64,000 nt of DNA from Bacillota bacterium (GTDB taxonomy: Bacteria; Bacillota; Clostridia; Acetivibrionales; JANLFN01), in the NCBI GenBank assembly GCA_023421675.1, contig JAEZTC010000002.1:496001-560000 (forward strand), in the 5' to 3' direction. The notes below the pieces were generated by a model. That model worked only from the letters and a program-made list of their open reading frames with translations. It was not told the DNA's origin and did no database searches. Shown piece after piece: positions 7,741 through 15,593 of the stretch. A program made the translations under genes and the position numbers. How positions within the stretch are numbered: position 1 is the stretch's first letter; every line of letters starts with the position of its first letter.

Positions 7741-7856
7741 GTAAGATCCTATTTGTTAATGCAACAGTCAAGGTAATATATCTTAATTATATTTACCAAT
7801 TAATATGTAATAAAAAGTCAGATTTCAATTGGTTATTTTGTCTTTCAGGTTCCTTT

Positions 7857-7988
7857 TCAAGTGAATTCCATATTTAGGGACGGTAACGTTATAGTTGCAG
7901 CAACAACTCCACCTACAGAGGAACTTTTTGATAATTCACTGGGATTTAGCGTTGCTTTCGCTATTTCATACAATTCATTAAAGTTCAT
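7857..7988 (-). pseudogene. 5' fragment of a cytidine/blasticidin-deaminase-like gene
   Basis: A 43-codon frame begins MNFNELYEIAKATLNPSELS and continues KSSSVGGVVAAT, then loses meaning and stops. The N-terminal pattern (YEIAKxTLNP...SSxGGVAAA) is that of small zinc deaminases, but the catalytic HAE and PCxxC motifs are absent. An AAAGGTG site precedes the ATG, which overlaps the last codons of the DUF3795 gene upstream, so it was probably the second gene of that operon. The family call rests on a short stretch. Confidence 0.5.
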
Positions 7989-8391
7989 TATTATCACCTT
8001 TTAAGATTTTATTTTCCCTATCCAAATTCTCTTTCTTCTGAAAAAAAGCCTTCTTCATAATTTCATATTCTTCACTAGTACAGCACCTTTTACAATCCGG
8101 TTCAAACAGCATTGTTTTCTCAAATGCATCTTTTATATTTTCACATGGATACGCTTCACATTGGCCGCAATTTAAAATATTTCTGTCACTCACGCATTGA
8201 ATGATTTTATATCTGCACCAGTTTTCGGTAGTGCATCCTTCACACTTTATTTCATCATTTGTAACTACCTTATCCCTATATCCAATTTTGTACCACAATT
8301 CAGCTGTATTGTGTAATTCCTCATTTGTCCTTGGTATATGTCTTGGGCAGATACTGCAGTCATTTCCGCATGCAGCTATTATAGGTTTCAT
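7978..8391 (-). CDS. DUF3795 cysteine-rich protein
   Basis: A 137-residue protein starting MKPIIAACGNDCSICPRH after GAGGTG; I reject an upstream in-frame start that lacks a ribosome site. It contains about ten cysteines in pairs (CGNDCSIC, CEGC, CGQCEAYPC, CKRC), the DUF3795 pattern, which suggests a metal or Fe-S site. The function is unknown. Its 3' end overlaps the start of the deaminase remnant by 11 bp, a sign of a former operon. Confidence 0.82.
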   Translation of the reverse strand: MKPIIAACGNDCSICPRHIPRTNEELHNTAELWYKIGYRDKVVTNDEIKCEGCTTENWCRYKIIQCVSDRNILNCGQCEAYPCENIKDAFEKTMLFEPDCKRCCTSEEYEIMKKAFFQKKENLDRENKILKGDNNEL

Positions 8392-8446
8392 AAATATACA
8401 CCTCACTCTAAATACTATATTTATGAGTAACACATTTTATTAAAAA

Positions 8447-9802
8447 TTACCTGGTGACATTATTCAGCCACCTTCTGCTTTTGTATCTTAAGTATACAAT
8501 AGGAATCTTAATTATCTCGTCACACATCAATATTATATATACAACAGGAACACTCCATTTAAATACAAAAGCACCTAAAGCACCAAACAGGATTGAGCCT
8601 CCCCACATTGTAATTACATCAAGATACAATCCAAACCTTGTATCGCCGCCAGCTCTGAAAACACCAACAATTAGAGTGGTATTAACAGCCTGTGCTACGA
8701 CAAAATAGGACATAACGTACATCATTATTGAAAGGTAATCCTTTGTTTGCGATTTCAGATCCATTGAAGACATTGCAATTGGCCTTGCAATAAGGATTAG
8801 TGCCGCACCGAATAAACCTGCAACCACACTCATTTTTATAAATCGACTCGAATACTTTTTGGCGGTTTCCAACTTATTCTCTCCAATAACTTTGCCCACA
8901 CTTATTGCAGTTGCATTAGCAAGACCAAAAGCTATTACTGTAGCAAGCTGCCTTGCCACCTGTGCAACTGAATTCGCAGATACTGCAGAACTTCCCAGAT
9001 GCCCTATTACAGCAGCATTTGCAGATACGCCTGCACCCCACATAAGTTCGTTAATTACTACAGGAATTGAATAGTACAGGAAATCCCGGAACAGATATTT
9101 ATCCCTCACCAACAGTGAAGATAGCTTAAAGTGCAGGACATTATTGAATTTTAAGGCATAAATAACAACTGCCAAAAACTCTATACCTCTTGATGCAAGA
9201 GAAGCTATTGCAGCCCCCTCTATACCAAGCTTAGGAAAACCGAACATACCAAATATAAAAAGCGCTGCAATTATAACGTTTGATACCAGAGAAATAAGGT
9301 AAATAACCGTAGATACTACTACACGTTCAACACTTCTCATTATATTAAGATATATCATTGTTATTGACATGAATATATATGAAAATGAAATTATTCTAAG
9401 ATATCTTACTCCTTCTGCAATAACAGGCTTTTCATTAGTAAAAATACTCATAATCTGAGAAGGAAATATAAATACCACGAGTGTAAAAAACACCGCAACA
9501 ATTAATGAAAATCTCATGCATATTCCCATTATTTTAACAATGCTGTCTGTATCTCTTTTTCCCCAATATTGAGCGGTCAGAACAGATGCACCAGAAGTTA
9601 ATCCAAAAAAAACCAACATCATAATGAATTGTGCCTGACTTGCAAGCGATGCTGCAGAAAGTACAGTTTCGCTCACTTTACCCAGCATGAGAACATCTAT
9701 GGACGATACCCCTACATTTATTAAGTTTTGAAGAGCCATAGGCAATAACAGCGCAAAGGCCATTTTATAAAAGGCTTTCCGTTCATTCAATTGATTTATC
9801 AT
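8447..9802 (-). CDS. MATE family efflux transporter
   Basis: A 451-residue membrane protein with about twelve hydrophobic segments in two pseudo-symmetric halves, the usual MATE size and topology. It has the N-terminal ALPMALQNLINVGVSSIDVLMLG pattern of the family and the GLTSGASVLTAQYWGKRD motif. MATE pumps export cationic drugs and metabolites using Na+ or H+ gradients. It is separated by 55 bp from the DUF3795 gene downstream. The substrate cannot be predicted. Confidence 0.93.
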   Translation of the reverse strand: MINQLNERKAFYKMAFALLLPMALQNLINVGVSSIDVLMLGKVSETVLSAASLASQAQFIMMLVFFGLTSGASVLTAQYWGKRDTDSIVKIMGICMRFSLIVAVFFTLVVFIFPSQIMSIFTNEKPVIAEGVRYLRIISFSYIFMSITMIYLNIMRSVERVVVSTVIYLISLVSNVIIAALFIFGMFGFPKLGIEGAAIASLASRGIEFLAVVIYALKFNNVLHFKLSSLLVRDKYLFRDFLYYSIPVVINELMWGAGVSANAAVIGHLGSSAVSANSVAQVARQLATVIAFGLANATAISVGKVIGENKLETAKKYSSRFIKMSVVAGLFGAALILIARPIAMSSMDLKSQTKDYLSIMMYVMSYFVVAQAVNTTLIVGVFRAGGDTRFGLYLDVITMWGGSILFGALGAFVFKWSVPVVYIILMCDEIIKIPIVYLRYKSRRWLNNVTR

Positions 9803-9917
9803 ATGTATTCCTTATCTATAAAAATTTTGAATATGTCTATTGTAACTCAGAAGAACATTTCAGGAAATAGGTTTGAGTAAAGTTAGCAATTTTAATTACA
9901 AATAAAGCGGAGGTTAT

Positions 9918-9970
9918 CCTTCACAGCACTTGAGTGAGGAGTTTTACGCTGCTTTTGGTCATTCGCGGAA
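9918..9970 (+). repeat. Possible 3' relic of the GC-rich repeat
   Basis: The 360-bp gap between the MATE and MerR genes holds a short GC-rich patch with CACTTGAGTG, GCTGCTTTT and CGCGGAAAGC in the same order as CGCTTGAGTG, CCGCTTT and CGAAAAGC in copy A. The match is loose and could be coincidence. Apart from the MerR-type promoter nothing else is seen in this gap. Confidence 0.25.
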
Positions 9971-10113
9971 AGCAATATATAAAAGTAGAAAAATACGAAG
10001 AATATAATGGGTGAAAGTGCATTAACTAACTTTTGAACGTAATTCCCCTCTCTTAGATGTTCCTGAACACATTAAAGTTTTATTTGGCAGTTACAATATC
10101 TTTCTAAAACTTC

Positions 10114-10144
10114 TTGCTTGTGACGCTACGTAATATTGTATAAT
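10114..10144 (+). promoter_or_regulatory. MerR-type promoter with 19-bp spacer
   Basis: TTGCTT (10114-10119) and TATAAT (10139-10144) are separated by 19 bp. MerR-family regulators act on promoters with 19-20 bp spacers by distorting the DNA, and this one lies directly upstream of a merR-type gene. Confidence 0.65.
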
Positions 10145-10163
10145 CAAATTCGGAGGTGAAACA

Positions 10164-10958
10164 ATGAAAAACAAAGAATTATTAACTGTCGGCGAGCTTG
10201 CAAAAAAGATGGGCACTACCGTTCGTACTTTGCAATTTTATGATACAGAGAATATTCTCAAGCCATCTGCAAAAAGTGAAGGTGGCAGACGGCTTTATAA
10301 TAAAAAGGATTTGGTAAAGCTGCACAATATCTTATCTTTGAAATATCTAGGGTTCTCCCTTGAAGAAATAAAAAATAATCTCAATTCCCTAAGTACACCG
10401 GATGAAGTTATCCAAAGTTTAAGCAAACAAAAGGAAGTTATTAAAAATCAAATTGATAATTTAACGTCGGTACTATCAGCAATAGAAGCATTGCAAGAGG
10501 AAGTCAGCCAAATGCAGGAGGTAAACTTTGATAAATATGCCGATATCATATCCCTTATTCATCAGAAAAACGATGGCTACTGGATTGTAAAGTTCTTTGA
10601 TGATAAGCTTATGACACACCTTAGAGATAGGTTTACAGAACACCCGGACGCTGCAAATGACCTTTTTAAAAAATGGAAGCAGCTATGTGAGAAAACCTCA
10701 CAGCTTAAAAAAAATGGCGTAACACCAGTAAGCGCCAAAGGTCAGGAAATTGCAAAGCAGTGGTGGTCTTTGGTCATGGAATTCATGGACGGAGATATGA
10801 GTCTACTCCCCAAGCTTATAAAGTTTAATGAAAGTAAACAGGGCTGGAGCGAAAAATTCCGTAAAATGCAGTCAGAAGCCAGCGAATTTATGTCGGAAGC
10901 TTTATCAGAATATTTTAAAAATCAAGGCATTAATACTCAATTGGAGGAAATTCAATGA
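10164..10958 (+). CDS. MerR family regulator with TipAS-like effector domain
   Basis: A 264-residue protein. Residues 1-75 form a MerR winged helix (LTVGELAKKMGTTVRTLQFYDTENIL, then GGRRLYNKKDL). A coiled coil of about 35 residues follows (about 82-117). The C-terminal helical domain resembles TipAS/antibiotic-binding domains. The start follows GGAGGTG. It overlaps the downstream ABC ATPase gene by 4 bp (ATGA), so regulator and exporter form one operon, probably induced by a drug-like ligand through its own 19-bp-spacer promoter. Confidence 0.88.
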   Translation: MKNKELLTVGELAKKMGTTVRTLQFYDTENILKPSAKSEGGRRLYNKKDLVKLHNILSLKYLGFSLEEIKNNLNSLSTPDEVIQSLSKQKEVIKNQIDNLTSVLSAIEALQEEVSQMQEVNFDKYADIISLIHQKNDGYWIVKFFDDKLMTHLRDRFTEHPDAANDLFKKWKQLCEKTSQLKKNGVTPVSAKGQEIAKQWWSLVMEFMDGDMSLLPKLIKFNESKQGWSEKFRKMQSEASEFMSEALSEYFKNQGINTQLEEIQ

Positions 10959-11818
10959 GCATAGCAGTTAAAATTGAAGGTTTAACTAAAAGCTACGGAA
11001 ATAATAACGTTATAAAAGATATATCATTTTGTGTAAACCATGGTGAAATTTTTGCACTTCTAGGTGCTAATGGAGCAGGTAAAACAACCACATTAGAGTG
11101 CATTGAAGATATCCGCAGGTATGATAGTGGATATATTACATTAGACGGAAAGATTGGTGTTCAATTACAATCCTCATCCCTTCCAAAGAATATAAAAGTT
11201 ATTGAAGCCATGAATCTATTTTGCAGGTGGAATAAAGAAGCCTTAAATAAAGAATCAATTTATAACTTTGGTTTGAATGACATAAAGAACAAAAAATATA
11301 TGGAACTGTCTACCGGACAAAAAAGACGGTTGCACTTGGCACTTGCAATGATAGGAAATCCAGATATCATATTTCTTGATGAGCCAACTGCCGGACTTGA
11401 TGTAGAAGGCAGAGTTTTAATACATGAAGAAATCCGCAAATTAAAACATCACGGCAAAACCATTGTCCTGGCAAGTCATGATATGGCAGAAGTTGAAAGT
11501 CTTTGCGACAGAATTGCAATCCTCAAAAACGGCAAAATAGCCTTTTGCGGTACAGCTAATGAATTGACAGCTGAAGCTGGTGATCAAAGTAATATTTATA
11601 TTAAGACAACATCAACTCTTGGAAAGATAAACTTAAATGAATCTGAATTTAAAGGTGAAGAACATGGATATTATATCTTTACTACAAAGAACATCAGTGA
11701 TGCCCTACTAGAGCTTCTCACAGTTATAAAGCAGAATAAAAAGAGTGTTCTTGATATAAAAATAGAGCGTCCAACTTTGGAGAAAAAATTTATGGATATT
11801 GCAAAGGAGGGCAAATAA
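10955..11818 (+). CDS. ABC transporter ATP-binding protein
   Basis: A 287-residue ATPase of the drug/antibiotic exporter type. It has Walker A GANGAGKTT near residue 36, signature LSTGQKRR, Walker B IIFLDEPTAGLD and a switch histidine in ASHDMAEVE. Beyond residue 215 is the variable C-terminal extension usual in two-component exporters. Its stop overlaps the start of the permease gene (TAATG), indicating translational coupling. Confidence 0.94.
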   Translation: MSIAVKIEGLTKSYGNNNVIKDISFCVNHGEIFALLGANGAGKTTTLECIEDIRRYDSGYITLDGKIGVQLQSSSLPKNIKVIEAMNLFCRWNKEALNKESIYNFGLNDIKNKKYMELSTGQKRRLHLALAMIGNPDIIFLDEPTAGLDVEGRVLIHEEIRKLKHHGKTIVLASHDMAEVESLCDRIAILKNGKIAFCGTANELTAEAGDQSNIYIKTTSTLGKINLNESEFKGEEHGYYIFTTKNISDALLELLTVIKQNKKSVLDIKIERPTLEKKFMDIAKEGK

Positions 11819-12534
11819 TGAGTGCATTTCTATATAGTGTGGCTTTACAGTGGAAACTTGACTTGAGAAATAAAGGAGTACTGTTAACATATTATATTGT
11901 ACCGCTTGTTTTTTTCTTCTTTATAGGCGGAGTATTCACTTCTATTAATCCGTCTTCAAAGAATACACTTATACAGTCAATGACTGTATTTGGAGTCACA
12001 ATGGGTGCATTTTTAGGTGCACCGACACCCCTTGCCGAGTTATACGGCAGTGAAATTAAGAAGGCATATAAAGTAGGAGGAATTCCATTATATGTAGCAG
12101 CTGTTAATAATTTTATATCGGCCTTTATACACTTGTTTATTATGAGCCTTGTAATATTCCTTATTGCCCCGATAACCTTTAATGCCTCTTATCCAACTAA
12201 TTTAGTGCTTTATTTTATATCTCTTGCTATTTTTATAATAGCTTGCTTGGCAGTTGGAACAGCACTGGGACTTCTTGTTAGGAATGGATCAAAACTCACT
12301 ATGGTATCACAACTTATATTTCTGCCATCTATTATGCTGTCAGGAATTATGTTCCCTACTGATATACTTCCAGGCATACTAAAAAATATAGGTATGATTT
12401 TTCCTGCAACATGGGGGTTTGAAATAATGAAGCACAAAAGCATAGCTTTCTTATCATTGCTTCCTCTTTTAGTAATCTTAGCAATAGCTGTCTCTATAGG
12501 TATTTGGCAAATTACAAGATTAAAAGCTGATTAG
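11818..12534 (+). CDS. ABC-2 type transporter permease
   Basis: A 238-residue membrane protein with six hydrophobic segments, the ABC-2 layout. The LPSIMLSGIMFPTDILP segment is the conserved ABC-2 loop and helix. It works with the ATPase encoded just upstream as an exporter. It is last in the MerR operon, and a terminator follows. Confidence 0.9.
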   Translation: MSAFLYSVALQWKLDLRNKGVLLTYYIVPLVFFFFIGGVFTSINPSSKNTLIQSMTVFGVTMGAFLGAPTPLAELYGSEIKKAYKVGGIPLYVAAVNNFISAFIHLFIMSLVIFLIAPITFNASYPTNLVLYFISLAIFIIACLAVGTALGLLVRNGSKLTMVSQLIFLPSIMLSGIMFPTDILPGILKNIGMIFPATWGFEIMKHKSIAFLSLLPLLVILAIAVSIGIWQITRLKAD

Positions 12535-12568
12535 AATTCAAATATGACCCTTTAATTATATATTCAAT

Positions 12569-12602
12569 AAAAGCTGGCTAATTCAATCATTATCCAGCTT
12601 TT
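12569..12602. terminator. Bidirectional terminator between permease and murD
   Basis: AAAAGCTGG and CCAGCTTTT form a 9-bp stem with a 16-nt loop between convergent genes. The A and T tracts serve both strands. Confidence 0.75.
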
Positions 12603-12624
12603 GTAATTTGATCTTTATACTTTA

Positions 12625-14022
12625 TTAAAGTGCATTAACCAGTTCCTTGAACTTTTTTCCTCTCTCCTCAAAGTTCCTGAACATATCGAAGCTTGTGCTT
12701 GCGGGTGACAGAATTACAACGTCCCCCGGCTTTGCGCACTCATAAGCTGTTCTTACAACCTCTTCATATGTAGAGCACTTTAATACCTGTATATCACTGC
12801 CTTCACCTGTCTTTGCAATTTCATCCTTAAGTGCCTTCTCAATTTTAGGTGCTGTAGCCCCAATCAATATAAGGGTTTTTACTTTTCTCACAATAACCTC
12901 ACCTATTGCATCATAAGGAATTCCCTTATCCTTTCCTCCTGCAATAAGTATTACCTTCTGATTAAAGGAGTTAAGCCCTGCAGTAGTTCTTGAAGGACTG
13001 CTGGCAATAGAGTCGTTGTAATATTTTACACCGTTAAGTTCCCTCACAAGTTCAATTCTATGTTCAACGCCCTTAAAATTAACAGCAACATTTCTTATTA
13101 CCTCAGGAGTAACATAGCCTTCAACTGCTGCTATTGCCGCAAGATAGTTTTCAATATTATGTACGCCGGGAATACCAATTTCACACACATCAACAATTTC
13201 TTTGGCATTTCCTTCTGTTATGAATACAAGCTTTCCGTCCTTAATACACGCACCTTCGTCAAGACTATTTAACCTGCTGAAGAAAACGAAATTGCTGGGT
13301 ACTTCCTTTGCTGTATTCCTTGTAATCAAGTTGTCAAAGTTCAGAATCACCTTTCCCATTGGTGACTGGTACTTAAATATGTTTTTCTTGGCTTCATAAT
13401 ATTCCTCAACAGACTTATGGATATCAAGATGATTAGGTGAAAGATTTGTTATTACGGCAACGTCTGCGCTCTTCTTCATTGTATGAAGTTGAAAGCTGCT
13501 AAGCTCTACTATTACCTTGTCTTCGGAACCGATTTCATCAATTCTGTCAAGCAATGGTGTACCTATATTGCCCCCAAGCCAGCATTTGTAGCCCTGTTCT
13601 TTAAGGAGATTATAAATTATGGTTGTAGTTGTTGTTTTGCCGTCACTTCCTGTTACTGCAAATATCTGAGCCGGGCAAAGATCAAAGAAAACTTCCATTT
13701 CTGATGTAAGCTTTGCCCCTCTTTCACAAGCTTCTAGCAGTTCAGGAAGGTCATACCGCATACCTGGGGTTCTGAATATAAGATCGAAACCTTCTTTAAG
13801 TTTTCCGAGGTAGCCTTCTCCAAGGCTGTACTTCAAATCAAGTCCTTTAAACTGGTTTAACATTGGCGCAAGCTTCTCTTCACCATTCTTATCAAAGGCT
13901 GTTATGTCTGCCCCTAATGCATAAAGGTATTTTATAAGAGGTGTGTTGCTTATTCCTATTCCCAATACAGCTGCTTTTTTACCTTTTATGTAAGCTTTAA
14001 ATTCGTCAAGTTTTGTATTCAA
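12625..14022 (-). CDS. murD: UDP-N-acetylmuramoyl-L-alanine--D-glutamate ligase
   Basis: MurD adds D-glutamate to UDP-MurNAc-L-Ala in peptidoglycan precursor synthesis. The 465-residue protein has the three Mur ligase domains: an N-terminal Rossmann domain (AAVLGIGISNTPLIKYLYA), the central ATPase with P-loop AVTGSDGKTTTT near residue 118 followed by NLSPNHLD, and the C-terminal domain with GVEHRIE, YNDSIASSPSRTTAGL and ILIAGGKDKG. The start follows GGAGG. It stands apart from a dcw cluster here. Confidence 0.95.
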   Translation of the reverse strand: MNTKLDEFKAYIKGKKAAVLGIGISNTPLIKYLYALGADITAFDKNGEEKLAPMLNQFKGLDLKYSLGEGYLGKLKEGFDLIFRTPGMRYDLPELLEACERGAKLTSEMEVFFDLCPAQIFAVTGSDGKTTTTTIIYNLLKEQGYKCWLGGNIGTPLLDRIDEIGSEDKVIVELSSFQLHTMKKSADVAVITNLSPNHLDIHKSVEEYYEAKKNIFKYQSPMGKVILNFDNLITRNTAKEVPSNFVFFSRLNSLDEGACIKDGKLVFITEGNAKEIVDVCEIGIPGVHNIENYLAAIAAVEGYVTPEVIRNVAVNFKGVEHRIELVRELNGVKYYNDSIASSPSRTTAGLNSFNQKVILIAGGKDKGIPYDAIGEVIVRKVKTLILIGATAPKIEKALKDEIAKTGEGSDIQVLKCSTYEEVVRTAYECAKPGDVVILSPASTSFDMFRNFEERGKKFKELVNAL

Positions 14023-14155
14023 TGTTTCCCTCCGGTTTTATATCAGTACGTGCCTGACACATTTTACAATTGCATTTTTTCCTTAATAATTATAGCATAT
14101 ATTATTGCCGTGTTATAAATATAAGCACAACAAATTAAATTATATAATTTGCCAC

Positions 14156-14184
14156 TTGCTTTTCAAGTCTTTTTCTAGTAAAAT
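14156..14184 (+). promoter_or_regulatory. Promoter of tRNA-Leu
   Basis: TTGCTT and TAAAAT with a 17-bp spacer, 31 bp before the mature tRNA. Confidence 0.6.
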
Positions 14185-14215
14185 ATTTATTGCCCTTAAA
14201 AAATGCTTTATTTAT

Positions 14216-14302
14216 GCGGATGTGGCGGAATTGGCAGACGCGCTAGTTTCAGGTACTAGAGCTCGCAAGGGTGTGCAGGTTCAAGTCCTGTCATCCGCAC
14301 CA
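14216..14302 (+). tRNA. tRNA-Leu (anticodon CAG)
   Basis: The acceptor arms GCGGATG and CATCCGC pair fully. The anticodon stem CTAGT/ACTAG encloses loop TTCAGGT, giving anticodon CAG. A long variable arm marks a class II tRNA, the T arm contains GGTTCAAGTCC, and CCA is encoded. Its 3' end is duplicated 229 bp downstream. Confidence 0.97.
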
Positions 14303-14424
14303 AAAAACTTCGAGTAAATGCTCGGAGTTTTTTTATGTTTTCAGGACAGGATTTGAACCTGAGAAGGCACGAAGCGTTAGAAAAACATGCTAAATGCATG
14401 TTTTTAGCTGAGTGAGCCGAGACT
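14278..14424. repeat. Direct repeat unit 1: tRNA-Leu 3' end, terminator, inverted T-arm, hairpin
   Basis: This unit runs from the T arm of the true tRNA through a terminator, then CAGGACAGGATTTGAACCTG (a T-arm-like sequence in inverted orientation), then a perfect AAAAACATGC/GCATGTTTTT hairpin, ending GAGCCGAGACT. It recurs almost unchanged at 14508-14654. The first half and the inverted T-arm also form a long palindrome around the terminator. Confidence 0.85.
14304..14334 (+). terminator. Terminator of tRNA-Leu
   Basis: AAACTTCGAG and CTCGGAGTTT form the stem, followed by TTTTT. A second copy lies at about 14533-14562 in the duplicated unit. Confidence 0.85.
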
Positions 14425-14507
14425 GAGACTGCTCGTTTCGCTTCGCTGTATTGCCTACCCATGCAGCCTGAGTCGAGGTGGTAGTATGCGAGCAAAGCGA
14501 AGCAAAC

Positions 14508-14654
14508 GGTCAAGTCCTGTCATCCGCACCAAAAAAACTTCGAGTAAACACTCGAAGTTTTTTTACATTTTCAGGACAGGATTTGAACCTGAGAAGGCAC
14601 GAAGCGTGAGAAAAACATGCTAAATGCATGTTTTTAGCTGAGTGAGCCGAGACT
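14508..14654. repeat. Direct repeat unit 2: duplicated tRNA-Leu 3' end (att-like scar)
   Basis: Starts with CAAGTCCTGTCATCCGCACC, the last bases of tRNA-Leu, without the rest of the tRNA. The same terminator, inverted T-arm and hairpin follow as in unit 1. Offset between units is 229-230 bp. The 83 bp between them hold an inverted pair (CGTTTCGCTTCGCT with AGCGAAGCAAACG). Duplicated tRNA 3' ends are the usual scar of integrase-mediated insertion. No integrase is seen nearby. Confidence 0.75.
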
Positions 14655-14686
14655 TTTAAAAAGCAGAATCAATCTCACCTTCTTTG

Positions 14687-15415
14687 TCATAAAGTCAATT
14701 TCTCCGCTTCCTCAAACAAAAACTGTGTATAGGCAGTCCGAACCTGAGGATAAGCTGTTCTTGACACCGGCACATGTTGTCCCGTCACGGTCACAAGCTC
14801 TCCCTGACGTAGTTCTCGCACCAATTGCAGGTTAACGAGATAGGATCGATGAACCTTTATAAAACCCGGCCTTTTCAGCAGAGCACGTTCAAAATCCGCA
14901 AGACTGCCAGAAACCTCCCGGTTACTGCCGTCAGTCAGATAGAAATAAAGTTTCTTTGAATTTACCTCTATGTATTCGATTTTTCCATATGGTATGCTGA
15001 AAACGCTGGACTGTGTTTTGATATACAGGGCGTCCTCCGGACTTTTGAAATCGAACATCAGCCTGTCAAGAATGGGAAACAGCTTTTCTTCAGTGGCGGG
15101 CTTCAAAAGATAATAGTGTGCCCGAACGCTGTAGCTCTCAACGGCATATTCCGGTGAAGAGGTCAGGAACACTATCTCCGTTTTGCAGTTGTGCTCCCGA
15201 ATTTCGTGGGCAGCCTGCATGCCGTTGACGCCAGGCATTAGCACATCCAACAGAAGCAAATCATAATCCCTGTTGTCCATGGAGGTTAAAAGTTCTGTAG
15301 CATTCTGAAAGCTCACATAAGAAAATTCCGCCTTCCGATCATGCCTATACGACTCCAGCAAAGAAGCAATCTGCAGCAAGTCCTGATTATCATCGTCACA
15401 AATAGCAATCTTCAG
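14687..15415 (-). CDS. LytTR-type response regulator with probable CTG start
   Basis: The receiver domain (about residues 1-120) has phosphoacceptor D57 in LLLLDVLMPG, the Thr switch (VFLTSS) and Lys in YYLLKPAT. A LytTR DNA-binding domain occupies about residues 137-237 (IEYIEVNSKKLYFYLTDG, FIKVHRSYLVNL). Starting at TTG 15379 would delete the acidic pocket. The frame extends to a CTG at 15415 that reads MKIAICDDDNQD, with AGGAGG eight bases upstream and an in-frame stop just before it, so CTG is the likely start (243 residues). GC and codon use differ from the AT-rich neighbours. No sensor kinase is adjacent, so it is an orphan. Confidence 0.85.
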   Translation of the reverse strand: MKIAICDDDNQDLLQIASLLESYRHDRKAEFSYVSFQNATELLTSMDNRDYDLLLLDVLMPGVNGMQAAHEIREHNCKTEIVFLTSSPEYAVESYSVRAHYYLLKPATEEKLFPILDRLMFDFKSPEDALYIKTQSSVFSIPYGKIEYIEVNSKKLYFYLTDGSNREVSGSLADFERALLKRPGFIKVHRSYLVNLQLVRELRQGELVTVTGQHVPVSRTAYPQVRTAYTQFLFEEAEKLTL

Positions 15416-15490
15416 CTACTCCGCCTCCTCGCTTAATAAAACATGTAAGTATTTTACTATAAAATTTGGCTTTCTTCAACCATTCCGACA

Positions 15491-15521
15491 ACCGTTCAGG
15501 TCAAAATCCACTACCGTTCGG
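15491..15521. promoter_or_regulatory. LytTR-type operator (two direct repeats)
   Basis: ACCGTTCAG at 15491 and ACCGTTCGG at 15513 are direct repeats spaced 22 bp start to start, about two helical turns. This is the geometry and core (ACNGTT) of LytTR binding sites. It lies about 75 bp from the start of each of the two divergent genes. Downstream TATCCT at 15554 could be a -10 with no good -35, as expected for an activated promoter. Confidence 0.6.
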
Positions 15522-15593
15522 GCTAAAAACAGTTATTGGGGCGATTTTCATGCTATCCTGTCGTTAAATAGAATATGAGAGGTGTGACGTCTT

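Noticed and set aside
7426..7771. Minus-strand frames opposite the His-rich gene (poly-Met/Lys and Glu-rich)
   Set aside because: They are antisense to a gene with a better ribosome site and terminator, and their compositions are mirror images of the repeats.
7689..7877. 62-codon plus-strand frame after the His-rich gene
   Set aside because: It runs through that gene's terminator and has no ribosome site.
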